Assembly: GCA_023393165.1 (NCBI GenBank)
Contig: JAEWMJ010000012.1
Coordinates: forward strand, 1-16,526
Direction of reading: 5' to 3'
Origin: Bacillota bacterium
GTDB taxonomy: Bacteria > Bacillota > Clostridia > Christensenellales > Christensenellaceae
DNA length: 16,526 nt
Within the stretch, counting starts at the first letter, position 1. Every line of letters starts with the position of its first letter. Below are positions 1 to 7,801 of this stretch, one piece after another. The notes beneath the pieces were generated by a model. The model did no database searches and was not told where the DNA came from. It was given only the letters and a program-made list of their open reading frames with translations. The position numbers and the translations under genes are program-made.

Positions 1-50
1 GACGGAGGGAGATTCCGATTCCTTAATATGTACGAGGCCCCGCTTGGGTA

Positions 51-80
51 ATTCAGAGCGAAGCGGAAGAATCCGTACGG
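51..80. repeat. short interspersed repeat (GAGCGAAGCGGAAGAATCCGTACGG type), copy 1
   Basis: The sequence carries the core GAGCGAAGCG(G)AAGAATCC followed by GTACGG. It matches copies at 258-290, 16167-16197 and 16281-16314. Repeats of the form TCATTC(T/A)GAGCGAAG..GAATC are widespread in intergenic DNA of many bacteria; their function is unknown to me. Confidence 0.7.
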
Positions 81-133
81 CTTTTTTACGCTCTTTATTT
101 TATTTTTCACATAGCTATGATGGCTTACTGTTT

Positions 134-187
134 AGGCTCTCTCTGACGAGGGAGCTGCCAGCGAAAGCTGGCTGAGGGAGAGAAGCC
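134..187. repeat. structured extragenic repeat with GAAA-loop hairpin
   Basis: The core GCCAGC (157-162), GAAA (163-166) and GCTGGC (167-172) forms a perfect 6-bp stem closed by a GNRA-type tetraloop. The flanks CTCTCTC and GAGGGAGAG pair imperfectly outside it. The sequence CTGACGAGGGAGCTGCCAGC resembles a repeat family I associate with clostridial intergenic regions (from memory, not searched). No gene begins or ends next to it, so a terminator role is not supported. Confidence 0.55.
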
Positions 188-225
188 CTTGCGTTCAAAC
201 CGCGTCAGGGGGCGGTTGGCTTAGC

Positions 226-249
226 TCTCCCCAAGCCGCCTCCAACGCC
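226..249. repeat. partial copy of the tail of the 127-bp repeat
   Basis: CTCTCCCCAAGCCGCCTCCAACGC resembles ATCTCCCCAAGCAGTCTCCAATGC at 529-552, in the same orientation. It looks like a decayed, truncated direct copy about 300 bp upstream of the full element. Confidence 0.55.
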
Positions 250-257
250 CCAGCCCG

Positions 258-290
258 GTCATCCTGAGCGAAGTCGAAGGATCCGTACGG
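258..290. repeat. short interspersed repeat (TCATCCTGAGCGAAG type), copy 2
   Basis: GTCATCCTGAGCGAAGTCGA followed by AGGATCCGTACGG. Its nearest relative in the window is at 16281-16314, which differs at only a few positions. ATCCT and AGGAT can pair around the GAGCGAAGTCGA loop, so each unit can fold into a small hairpin. Confidence 0.75.
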
Positions 291-427
291 TGTATATTCC
301 CGCTTGGTATATATTCAGCACTTAGCTCAATTTGCAATATTGCCTTCCTCTTTGAGGAAGGTGTCACCAGAAGTAACGGAAGTAGTTTTATAGAGCCGTT
401 ATACTTCCAGGTAGTATGGCTCGTTTT

Positions 428-554
428 TTTTGTCAGGAGGACGGAAGGGGGATTCCGATTTCCCCCTTTACGTCCTCCCGACACCCACCATAAACCCCTT
501 AAAACGGCCCGCAGGGGCCTTGGGTCTATCTCCCCAAGCAGTCTCCAATGCTTG
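428..554 (+). repeat. 127-bp hairpin repeat, left copy (A)
   Basis: The element starts after a T-run and contains a long hairpin: GTCAGGAGGACG (432-443) pairs with CGTCCTCCCGAC (471-482) at 11 of 12 positions, and inside it GGGGGA (447-452) pairs with TCCCCC (461-466) around loop TTCCGATT. A non-hairpin tail with CCTTAAAACGGCCCGCAGGGGCC and CTCCCCAAGC follows to about 554. The reverse complement is about 93% identical by eye to 15789-15914. No transposase lies next to it. It could be a non-autonomous mobile element or an extragenic palindrome family. Confidence 0.8.
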
Positions 555-651
555 CTCAATTTATCTGTTTGCTGAGAAAATCATACGTTGTATTCTAATA
601 TTGTTAACTATAGGAAAAAAACTTAATAAAACCATTAACTAATTTTAGTGG

Positions 652-3447
652 TTATATGTGATATTTGTGTTTACGTAAGTCAAAAGCTTTTTTTCCTCCT
701 TCAAGTATATCGCAAATATGCTGCTGTATACCTTGACTACTTAAAATACCATTTTGAATTTTTCCATCTTCACTAAAACAAGGCTGATTGTCTTCAATTG
801 AGCCAGTCCTGTATTCAAATCTGAATTCTTTGTTGGGTGAATTATTACCACGCTGATTTGCAATAATTACTTCTTCAGAGTCACTTCCGAGCAAAATATT
901 AGCGTTATGCGTTACAATAATAATTTGTCTTTCTTTTTTCTTTTCCTTAATAAAAGGGATTAGATCATCAAATATTGACCTATTATCAAGATCATCTTCT
1001 GGCTGATCAATCAAAATTGGGCATTTACTGTTAGCTAAACTTATTAGCAGTTTAAGTAATACAAGAGCTTTTTTACCTGGAGACATAACTTCAATTGAAT
1101 CCCCATCCATTTTTACACTATATGTAGTGTTATACCAGTCAGATAAAATTTCTCTTAATGCAGTTTCTATAGTAATATTTCTAACTAACGGTAATTTACC
1201 ATTAAGAATAGAGGAAACTAGGGAGAATATGGCTTTTGTTGTGTATTGATTTTGCTCAAATGAATCAAGATCTAATATTGTTTTTAGCTTTCGTTTATCA
1301 GAGATTTGTTTAATTTTTTCACAAAAAGCATCTTTTCTAAAAGGATAGTCTACTGAAAACTCTAAATCGTTTTTTGACAAATTGGTATTTTGATTAATTG
1401 TATTAGCGAAGTGCTTATGTTGTGTTCTATAAAACTGCATTGAATTAACTATTCTGGAGAGAAGTGTATTGTAGTTCTCGTTTATTGTATGATATTGAGA
1501 ATCTAATCTTTTGAATAAATCCAATTTTTCTGTTTCAATATGAATTAATTTTGTAAGTTCTGTAATTGCTTCATTGCTAGTAATCATATCATGTAATAAT
1601 TGTTCAGTTTCAACATATCCTGCTTTCTTCTCCTCTATTTCAGTTTTTATTTTGTTTAATTTTTCAATAAGTACAGATTTTGAAGTTTTCCAAGATTGAT
1701 TTGCTAATTCTATTGCATCTTCAGTCGCTTTTATAATGTCAGCAAGTGTTGTATCGGAAAAATATTCGTCAAATACCTTTCCAGTTACAAGGGAATCGAT
1801 TGAATTAATACTAGAAATTTCTTGTTTAATAACACCAAGTTGTGCAGTAAGGGTACGAATATTAACTACTGCATCGTCATATGATTTAATGTTTTCCGCT
1901 GAAAGTGAAAGCTCTTTGGATAATAAATCTTTTTGTGATTGAAGATTTTTAATTTCTTTAATTATTCCACTTTCTGTTCCCAGTTCCTTTTTTACTGCTT
2001 CTATATCAGCAAGTTTCTTATGTTCTTCAAGTAAATCATAAATGGATTTATCTAGTATTGGTTTATAGTTTTTTATTGCTTCTTGAACATGATTATATAC
2101 TTTTTTGGCATCAGAATTAATTAATATAATTTCTTGTATAATTTTATCTATTTCTGTAACTTCTTCGTTTTCATCACTTAGTCGATTAAGATAAGTTTGG
2201 GGAATATATACTATTTTATGATTTTCATTCGTAGGACCAGTATTTGAACTTTGTTCTCCATCGGCCCAATAAGTCTTTATAGTATTAATAATTTTTACAT
2301 TTGATTTTGTGATTCCAATTTTATCTTCAACTTGCTTTTTGTCAATTGACAATGCAAGGTTATGAAGGAGAATTGACTTACCTGTTGATTTGCCTCCAAT
2401 AATGCAAGTAAGTTTATCGTTGAAAAAAATGGGCTGTTTTTGAAAAGCCGGATCATCTATCTCAACTCTGTCAATTACATAATAATGTTGTTTTTCTTCA
2501 GGCTTTAAGGCAGAGATTCTTACTCTTTCTTCTGGCTCATATAAAATTTGGCGAAGACCATTGAAGGTTGGATCAGATTTAATCCAACAATATCTCTGTT
2601 CAGTAGGTTCAAATATTTTAGAATTTATATGTGCATCACACCCGTGTATGCAAGGTTTTAGACAACCACATTTATTTATAACAACATCTTTTGAATCCGT
2701 TCCTTTTCCAGTAAAATAATCTATATCACTTTGATTGGAAGAAAAAATAGCATCGGCAAATTGATATATAGATTGACGAGTAGCGTCAAAATCAGAAGAT
2801 GAAGTTGTAGCATTAAAATAACATGAGTGATTTGCAGCACCAGTAACCCCATCATTACTACTATTTGATACTACAACGATCGTTTTCTCTCGCAATTGAA
2901 TGTCCTTATCAAAAATTCCTTTGATTATATCAAACGATGGAATAAATTGACCGACACCCTTTTTATATGCTTCAGTAGCATCATTAAGCTCTGGTGAAAT
3001 CACTTTGCCAAGTTGGATCAATTGATTTTTTGTTGCCGTAAAATTTCTACCTCTATGGGTAATAGATAGCTGTGAGAAAAATCTATCATCAAGTTCTGCT
3101 ACAATTGATGGCTCAAAAATAAAATGTATATTTATACCGCTCTGTTTTGATAAAGGATACATACGTATTTCAACATTCGGTAAAACTAATTTTACGGTGC
3201 TTGGTAGTCTATTTTCGGCAATAATTCTTTTATAATTTTCAACGGAAAGGTAATCCGTTATACCGAGAGCGGTTATATTTTTTGTTGATTCTGGTCCACC
3301 GCCAATATAAGTGGCAATATCGGTATAGAAAAGATCCCATTTTTCTTCAATTGTATGTCCAGTATATTGGTCATTCTTTAATGTTCCTGGCGTATGTATA
3401 TGTAATTCCCAGCGCCTCCATTCAGACCCTTTTAAGTATTTAGACAT
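652..3447 (-). CDS. TrlF-like PHP-domain / SMC-type AAA ATPase, 931 aa
   Basis: The N-terminal ~310 residues form a PHP-type metal-dependent phosphoesterase domain: HIHTP at 16-20, ITDY at 62-65, NVEIR at 91-95, INIHF at 105-109 and a HGCDAH motif at 268-273. An SMC/ABC-type ATPase follows: Walker A GGKSTGKS (351-358), a long helical coiled-coil middle (~460-720), signature-like SPGKKALVLLKLL (789-801), Walker B CPILIDQPEDD (809-819) and H-loop VTHNANI (845-851). This order matches proteins I know as TrlF-family AAA-like ATPases. PHP domains cleave phosphoesters and SMC-like ATPases sense or act on DNA, so a nucleic-acid nuclease or defence role is plausible but inferred. Start ATG 3447 is preceded by GGGGTGAT at 3454-3461. 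The gene is much richer in A+T than its neighbours, stands alone and abuts the repeat island, which hints at transfer. Cysteines 260, 262, 266 and 270 around the last PHP motif could bind metal. Confidence 0.85.
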   Translation of the reverse strand: MSKYLKGSEWRRWELHIHTPGTLKNDQYTGHTIEEKWDLFYTDIATYIGGGPESTKNITALGITDYLSVENYKRIIAENRLPSTVKLVLPNVEIRMYPLSKQSGINIHFIFEPSIVAELDDRFFSQLSITHRGRNFTATKNQLIQLGKVISPELNDATEAYKKGVGQFIPSFDIIKGIFDKDIQLREKTIVVVSNSSNDGVTGAANHSCYFNATTSSSDFDATRQSIYQFADAIFSSNQSDIDYFTGKGTDSKDVVINKCGCLKPCIHGCDAHINSKIFEPTEQRYCWIKSDPTFNGLRQILYEPEERVRISALKPEEKQHYYVIDRVEIDDPAFQKQPIFFNDKLTCIIGGKSTGKSILLHNLALSIDKKQVEDKIGITKSNVKIINTIKTYWADGEQSSNTGPTNENHKIVYIPQTYLNRLSDENEEVTEIDKIIQEIILINSDAKKVYNHVQEAIKNYKPILDKSIYDLLEEHKKLADIEAVKKELGTESGIIKEIKNLQSQKDLLSKELSLSAENIKSYDDAVVNIRTLTAQLGVIKQEISSINSIDSLVTGKVFDEYFSDTTLADIIKATEDAIELANQSWKTSKSVLIEKLNKIKTEIEEKKAGYVETEQLLHDMITSNEAITELTKLIHIETEKLDLFKRLDSQYHTINENYNTLLSRIVNSMQFYRTQHKHFANTINQNTNLSKNDLEFSVDYPFRKDAFCEKIKQISDKRKLKTILDLDSFEQNQYTTKAIFSLVSSILNGKLPLVRNITIETALREILSDWYNTTYSVKMDGDSIEVMSPGKKALVLLKLLISLANSKCPILIDQPEDDLDNRSIFDDLIPFIKEKKKERQIIIVTHNANILLGSDSEEVIIANQRGNNSPNKEFRFEYRTGSIEDNQPCFSEDGKIQNGILSSQGIQQHICDILEGGKKAFDLRKHKYHI

Positions 3448-3453
3448 TATAGC

Positions 3454-3461
3454 ATCACCCC
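3454..3461 (-). promoter_or_regulatory. ribosome binding site of the TrlF-like gene
   Basis: On the minus strand the sequence reads AAGGGGTGAT, a good match to the anti-Shine-Dalgarno complement, six bases before ATG 3447. It supports that start. Confidence 0.65.
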
Positions 3462-3548
3462 TTTTTTATTTTAATGCAATCTTATTTATGATTGGTTTTA
3501 GTTAGATTTCTTTGCAAGATACTGTAGAAATTTTGATTAATTAATAAT

Positions 3549-3577
3549 ATTATAGCACTTACTGGTAAATTTGTATG
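3549..3577 (-). promoter_or_regulatory. putative extended -10 promoter of the TrlF-like gene
   Basis: The minus strand reads TGCTATAAT (3557-3549), a perfect -10 box with a TGN extension. A weak -35 (CATACA, 3577-3572) lies 17 bases upstream. Transcription would start about 95 bases before the ATG. The surrounding DNA is AT-rich, which raises the chance of an accidental match. Confidence 0.5.
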
Positions 3578-3677
3578 CTTAGAAGTAAAATGGATTATTA
3601 TTTTCATCAGAGAAGGAGTTATCCATAAAAGAAGACAAGTGCCCAGTCCCCGCATCTTACAGAGATAATATCGCTCC

Positions 3678-3711
3678 AATTAAACAAAACAGCGCCATTC
3701 TCGGCGCTGTT
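3678..3711 (-). terminator. intrinsic terminator of the kinase operon
   Basis: On the minus strand, 20 bases after the kinase stop codon, AACAGCGCC (3711-3703) and GGCGCTGTT (3696-3688) form a perfect 9-bp GC-rich stem with a 6-base loop, followed at once by TTTTGTTTAAT. This is a classical Rho-independent terminator. It separates the sugar operon from the TrlF-like gene transcribed in the same direction. Confidence 0.9.
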
Positions 3712-3730
3712 CCTGCTTAAATATATGTGT

Positions 3731-5260
3731 TTACCACACCTTTTCCCCGTGCAGTTTCTCCATCCTGTCCCCAAGACCGGCCAGCATATCGGACCAATCT
3801 TTGTATATCTCAAGCAGCTTTTCGTACTTCGCGTTGTTCTCCCAAATCGGCAGTTTCACGTCTTCGGTGATATGAAGATTTTCTATTTTGCCGTACCCGC
3901 TCCACATGCCGCAAGCGTTTGCCGCGAGGGCCGCAGCGCCCAGTGCCGCCGCGTCCTGGTCCACGTTTGTTTTTAAAATCTCCATATTGTATATGTCGGC
4001 GAACATCTGCCGCCACAGGGGGCTTTTGCTGCCGCCGCCGCAGATCAGCATTTCCCTGTCCAGGGCAACCTGCGTTTTTAATATGTCCAGCGTACATCTT
4101 AAAGACATCGCGATGCCCTCCATGGAGGCGCGCACCAGGTCTTCGCGGGTGGTGCCCAAAGAGAGGCCCATAAAGCCGCCGTGCAGGTTCGGGCTTTTTT
4201 CCTGCGCGCTCCCGCCCGCAAGGGTGGGGTTGAACAGCACGCCGTTGCTGCCCACGGGGACGGACGCCGCCATTTCGTTCATGCGGTCGTACCGGGTTTC
4301 TTCGGGAACGTCGTACATCATCGTGTCCCGCATCCAGCGGAAGGAGTTTCCCGCGGAGAATATGGAAACGGCGGAGGTGTAATACCCCTTCTCGGCGTGC
4401 GCGAATACGAACGGGCGGGTCTTCAGATCCAGTATGGGTTTTTGCGCGGTGACCGCGATCCAGCTGGAGGAACCCAGGGAGGTGTATGCTTTTCCTTCGC
4501 CCATGCCTCGCGCGCCCAAAGCCATGCAGGTGTTGTCCACGCCGCCGCAGGCGACGGGGATGCCCTCGGGCAGTCCGGTTGCGCGGGAAGCTTCCTTTGT
4601 TACCCTGCCCATTACCGCGCCCGAAGGGACGATATCCGGGAAGATGTCTCTGCCGATTCCCGCGGCCCTGAAAAACGCGTCCTCATAGTCCCATTTCAAA
4701 AGGTTATAAACGCCGAAGCCGGAAGCGTAGGACGGGTCGGTGCATTTGTTCCCGGTCAGCATATAATTGATAAAGTCCTTGGAACCCAGAACAACGTCCG
4801 TTTTGCCGTATATTTCCGGCTGGTATTTTTTCATCCACATCATCTTGAGTATGGAATAGCATTCGGGCGGATCGCCGTTTCCCGTTGTCAGGTACCAGTC
4901 CGCGTAGGGCACGTTCCTGAAAAAATCCTCCGTCATGTCCGCCGGGCGCATGTCGCACCAGATGGGTACCTGGTCCAAAAGCAATTCACCGTCTTTGCTC
5001 ATGGGAGCGGTTACCAGGCTGTGCCCGGAAAGCGCGGCGCAGGTGATTTCATTCGGAGCCGTCCCGCTTTTTTGGAGCAGCGCCTTTGTGGAATCAACAA
5101 CGCCCTTCCACCAATCCATCGGGCGCTGTTCGCACCACCTGTCATTTGGGTAATACGTAGGGTAGGCGATGAACGATTCGGATAAGGAGCGTCCGTTTTC
5201 GTCAAACAGGGAGGCTTTGATGCCTCCCGTTCCAAGATCGTATGCTATGATTTTTTCCAT
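3731..5260 (-). CDS. FGGY-family carbohydrate kinase (xylulokinase-like), 509 aa
   Basis: This protein is predicted to transfer phosphate from ATP to a sugar or polyol in the cytoplasm. The N-terminus has the ATP-binding strand-loop AYDLGTGGIKASLFD (6-20). A GGVDNTCMALGA segment carries the expected catalytic Asp (about residue 242), and the C-terminal FGGY signature region is ICGGGSKSPLWRQMF (406-420). The length is normal for XylB-like kinases. The start at 5260 is chosen because GGAGGA (5271-5276) lies 10 bases upstream and the DLGT motif then begins at the usual place; an in-frame extension to 5431 would translate a palindromic repeat. It is the last gene of the minus operon, about 200 bases after the ATPase gene and just before a strong terminator. 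The substrate cannot be read; L-ribulose, xylulose, erythritol-type or other polyol kinases share these motifs. Its product could be the inducer sensed by the DeoR protein (inference). Confidence 0.9.
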   Translation of the reverse strand: MEKIIAYDLGTGGIKASLFDENGRSLSESFIAYPTYYPNDRWCEQRPMDWWKGVVDSTKALLQKSGTAPNEITCAALSGHSLVTAPMSKDGELLLDQVPIWCDMRPADMTEDFFRNVPYADWYLTTGNGDPPECYSILKMMWMKKYQPEIYGKTDVVLGSKDFINYMLTGNKCTDPSYASGFGVYNLLKWDYEDAFFRAAGIGRDIFPDIVPSGAVMGRVTKEASRATGLPEGIPVACGGVDNTCMALGARGMGEGKAYTSLGSSSWIAVTAQKPILDLKTRPFVFAHAEKGYYTSAVSIFSAGNSFRWMRDTMMYDVPEETRYDRMNEMAASVPVGSNGVLFNPTLAGGSAQEKSPNLHGGFMGLSLGTTREDLVRASMEGIAMSLRCTLDILKTQVALDREMLICGGGSKSPLWRQMFADIYNMEILKTNVDQDAAALGAAALAANACGMWSGYGKIENLHITEDVKLPIWENNAKYEKLLEIYKDWSDMLAGLGDRMEKLHGEKVW

Positions 5261-5331
5261 GCGTGGTTTTTCCTCCGTCAATAATATATATCGATAGAGC
5301 AACTTCCTTAAATCCAGCCAGTGTTTATGCG

Positions 5332-5417
5332 GATCTTTTGCCGTCCCGCGTTGCCTCATCCGCTTCGCGTAGCGCTGCTGCGCGGCACTCTTTCGGCTTA
5401 GCGGGGTCAACAAAATC
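5332..5417. repeat. extended imperfect palindrome between ATPase and kinase genes
   Basis: The element is centred at 5375. The apex CGCGTAGC-GCT-GCTGCGCG forms an 8-pair stem (one G-T/U) at 5366-5384. Outer arms CCCGC (5345-5349) with GCGGG (5401-5405), and TTTTG (5336-5340) with CAAAA (5411-5415), pair at equal distance from the centre. The apex core TAGCGCTGCT is identical to that of the palindrome at 14051-14190, while the flanks differ but still pair. It lies inside a transcribed operon, so it may fold in the mRNA and affect kinase expression or stability. Confidence 0.65.
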
Positions 5418-5458
5418 TCTCGCATATTCACTAACTATCTTTTCGTCAGATGCTCTAG

Positions 5459-6931
5459 CTAATGGCTGGTCATGGTATACAGTTTTTCAAAATCGATGTC
5501 TTCGCTATTCTCAATGCCGATCTGGTGGCCGTCTTTTAAAATGATGATGCGGTTGCACATGCCCAGCAGCTCGGAGAAGTCCGACGAGATCAGAAGGACC
5601 GCCGCGCCTTTTGCCGCCAGCGCGTTAAAAATGTTGTAAATCTCCAGCTTGCATATGGAGCTAAGATTCTGTGTGGGTTCGTCAAACATGAAGATATCCG
5701 TGTTTAAAAAGATGGAGCGGGAGATCACTACCTTTTGCCTGTTGCCCGCGCTTAATGTCCTGGGCCCGCTTTTGATATCCGCGTTGGCTATCCCCAGGCG
5801 TTCCACCAGGTCCCGCGCGTATATGTTTTCGCGCCCGGAGGACACCATAAAATCCCTGGCGATTTTCTTCAGGTTGGAAACCGTGATATTGCGCGCTATG
5901 GAAAGTTTGTTGAACATTGCGGATACGTTGTAATCGTCCGGAACAATGCCAAAATTCTGCACCCTGCGCCTGCTCTTGCCGCCCGTCAGCTCTATTTTGC
6001 CGCCGTCCAGTTTCCGGTATCCGGTGATGGCCTTCATGAGCGTGGAGCGCCCCGACCCGACCAGTCCGGCGATGCCCACGATCTCGCCCCGGTGCAGCGT
6101 AAAGGAGATGTCCTCCAGTATGCCCGCCGAGATGTTCTGGACGTTTAAAACCGGCTCCCCGATGTGCGTGGGAAGCTTAGGATACTGGAATACCACGGAA
6201 TACCCCGTCATGAGTTCAATCAGGGGAATAGTCCTGGCAACGTCCGCCGTGTAGGTTTGGAGAATGCTGCCCTGCCGGAGTATGGACACCCGGTCGCAAT
6301 GGTTTAAAATATAATCGATCTGATGGGATATCAGGATGATGCATTTCCCTTCGGAAGCAAGGATGTGCAAAACGCGGAACACCGCGTCCGCTTCCGTGGT
6401 GGTGAGAAGAGAGGTGGCTTCGTCCAGGATGATGATCTTGGGGTGCCCCACCAGCGCTTTGGCGATCTGTATCAGCTGGTATTCGCCTTCCGAAAGGTTG
6501 GCGGCCTTTTGATGCGGGTCAAGGTTAATTCCCAGATCGTCCATTATTTTTTTGACGGGCTCAATCATCTGCTGTTTTCCGGGCATAAATAAGCTTCGGC
6601 CAAACAGCATTTTTTCCTTGCCGAATACAATGTTTTCATAGATAGAAAGATCCGGAAAAAGTTCGATTTCATGCGGGCACACGCTGATGCCCAGCGCCTC
6701 GGATGCGCTGCGGCTCCTGATCTTTACCTGGCTCCCGCCTAAGAGTATCTTCCCGCCGCCCGGCTGTTCCAGCCCCGCCAGAATTTTTCCGAGAGTGCTT
6801 TTTCCTTCGGCGTTTCCGCCCACCAGGCCATGAATCTCGCCCGCATACGCGCATAAAGAGAGATCGTTCAATACCGAAAGATTACCGAAACTTTTTTGTA
6901 GGTTTTGGATTTCCAATAAAGCATTCTGCAT
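5459..6931 (-). CDS. orphan RbsA-like double ABC ATPase with degenerate motifs, 490 aa
   Basis: Two ABC ATPase halves are fused as in RbsA/MglA proteins of ribose-type (CUT2) sugar importers. Half one has Walker A GGNAEGKST (38-46) instead of GENGAGKST, His at 87 where the Q-loop Gln is expected (CPHEIELFP), signature NLSEGE (145-150) and Walker B IIILDEATS. Half two has VGSGRST (291-297), TLSAGN (392-397) and FDEPTQNLSS (416-425), where the family usually reads DEPTRGIDVG; the usual PEDRK-type motif is PDDYN (331-335). The protein is full length with no frameshift. It sits between the DeoR gene (29 bases upstream) and the kinase, with no permease or binding protein in its operon, while the divergent operon already encodes a canonical ATPase. 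It may serve the same permease under other conditions or have become regulatory (inference). The ATG at 6931 has only a weak GGGA upstream; translation may depend on the preceding gene. Confidence 0.85.
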   Translation of the reverse strand: MQNALLEIQNLQKSFGNLSVLNDLSLCAYAGEIHGLVGGNAEGKSTLGKILAGLEQPGGGKILLGGSQVKIRSRSASEALGISVCPHEIELFPDLSIYENIVFGKEKMLFGRSLFMPGKQQMIEPVKKIMDDLGINLDPHQKAANLSEGEYQLIQIAKALVGHPKIIILDEATSLLTTTEADAVFRVLHILASEGKCIILISHQIDYILNHCDRVSILRQGSILQTYTADVARTIPLIELMTGYSVVFQYPKLPTHIGEPVLNVQNISAGILEDISFTLHRGEIVGIAGLVGSGRSTLMKAITGYRKLDGGKIELTGGKSRRRVQNFGIVPDDYNVSAMFNKLSIARNITVSNLKKIARDFMVSSGRENIYARDLVERLGIANADIKSGPRTLSAGNRQKVVISRSIFLNTDIFMFDEPTQNLSSICKLEIYNIFNALAAKGAAVLLISSDFSELLGMCNRIIILKDGHQIGIENSEDIDFEKLYTMTSH

Positions 6932-6960
6932 TGGCGCGTCCCTTTTTTGTAAATCGTTGC

Positions 6961-7758
6961 TTATAATGTAAGCGGCATAAGGTCGTAGGATGTAAATACG
7001 CGTATGCCGTTTTCGGAATAGTATTTTTTGTATGCGTCGGGCATCTTGTCGTTGGAAATAACCGTTTTGGCCATGCCCAGGTTCCCGATCTGCATAAACG
7101 AGATATTGTCAAACTTTGTGTGGTCTATCGTCAGTATCAATTCCTGCGTTTTCTGGGATACCGCCTTGATAAGTTCCATTTCGCCGGAATTGGATACCGT
7201 GTAGCCCGCGTTCAAATCCACGCCGCCCACCGTGAAAAACGCCTTGCTGAAAAAAATATTTTCTATGCTTTTGGCAAATATATCGCCAAAGGTGCAGCAG
7301 CAGTCGTGGTTCATTTGCCCGCCCGCCATGATCACGTTGACCGCCGGGTTGGCAAACAGCACGTTGATTACATAAAAGTTGTTGGTTAATATATTGATGC
7401 TTTTTCGGTTCAGAAGTTCTTTTGCAATATAGTAGCAGGTCGAACCCGGCCCCAAAAAGACCCATTCGCGTTCCTGTATCAGGCTCGCGGCTATTTTGCC
7501 GATTTCCTCTTTGTTTTTGTCGTACTGGATATTCTGGCAGGATAAAGCTTCGTTTACGGCAGTCTGCTGCGTGGTGGCTTCGTTCAGGACCGCCCCGCCG
7601 TGCATCCGGATGATGAAACCGCTTTGCTCCAGCTGCTCTAAGTCGCTGCGGATCGTTACGTCCGATACGTTCAAGATTTCGCTCAATGTAAGGACATCAA
7701 TCTGCTTCCTGTCAAAAATAATTTCCTTTATTTTCTGTAGACGTTCTGCTTTAAACAT
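6961..7758 (-). CDS. DeoR-family transcriptional repressor, 265 aa
   Basis: The N-terminus has the DeoR winged-helix pattern: MFKAERLQKIKEII, then LTLSEILNVSDVTIRSDLEQLEQSGF (23-48, helix-turn-helix) and the family hallmark RMHGGAVL. The rest is a DeoR C-terminal sensor domain of the phosphosugar-isomerase-like fold, with LGPGSTCYYIAKEL, NILTNN, VIMAGGQ and FTVGGVDLNAGYTVSN. Such proteins usually repress sugar operons and release DNA on binding a phosphorylated sugar. The start at 7758 is preferred because family members start three to five residues before the ERxxxI motif; an in-frame ATG at 7767 would add three residues, and neither has a strong ribosome binding site. It is the first gene of the minus operon and its promoter overlaps a perfect palindrome, suggesting autoregulation and control of the divergent operon. 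The CCCT-like HDCCCTFGD segment is cysteine-rich, which may be incidental. Confidence 0.9.
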   Translation of the reverse strand: MFKAERLQKIKEIIFDRKQIDVLTLSEILNVSDVTIRSDLEQLEQSGFIIRMHGGAVLNEATTQQTAVNEALSCQNIQYDKNKEEIGKIAASLIQEREWVFLGPGSTCYYIAKELLNRKSINILTNNFYVINVLFANPAVNVIMAGGQMNHDCCCTFGDIFAKSIENIFFSKAFFTVGGVDLNAGYTVSNSGEMELIKAVSQKTQELILTIDHTKFDNISFMQIGNLGMAKTVISNDKMPDAYKKYYSENGIRVFTSYDLMPLTL

Positions 7759-7789
7759 AATCCACATCCGAACTCTTTACTTTATTTCA

Positions 7790-7801
7790 CTACTATAGTA
7801 G
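7790..7801. promoter_or_regulatory. perfect 12-bp palindrome, candidate DeoR operator
   Basis: CTACTATAGTAG reads the same on both strands and covers the -10 box of the minus-strand repressor promoter. A protein bound here would block repressor-operon transcription. Half-site-like TAGTAT (7866-7871) and ACTATT...AATAGT (7952-7974) recur in the same spacer. Binding by the encoded DeoR protein is an inference. Confidence 0.55.

Larger units (their letters stand above)
1..651. other. non-coding repeat island, left edge
   Basis: No convincing gene lies here. The stretch is a mosaic of short repeats: a partial copy of the GGACGGA..ATTCCGATT repeat at 1-22, two copies of the GAGCGAAG..AATCCGTACGG type repeat (51-80 and 258-290), a structured GAGGGAG repeat (134-187), a partial tail repeat at 226-249 and the full ~127-bp hairpin repeat at 428-554. 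Short open frames across it are translations of the repeats. It is similar in make-up to the island at 15478-16526. Confidence 0.8.

Noticed and set aside
1..651. CRISPR array
   Set aside because: Repeats are few, of different families, irregularly spaced and in different orientations; no cas gene is present.
601..651. Terminator downstream of the TrlF-like gene
   Set aside because: Only a weak, interrupted ACC..GGT pairing is visible, with no adequate stem.
4181..5185. 334-codon open frame on the plus strand opposite the kinase gene
   Set aside because: It is antisense to a clear FGGY kinase, has no ribosome binding site, and its composition is that of a GC-rich shadow frame.
5261..5431. 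N-terminal extension of the kinase by 57 codons
   Set aside because: It would translate the palindromic element, and a good ribosome binding site precedes the internal ATG at 5260.
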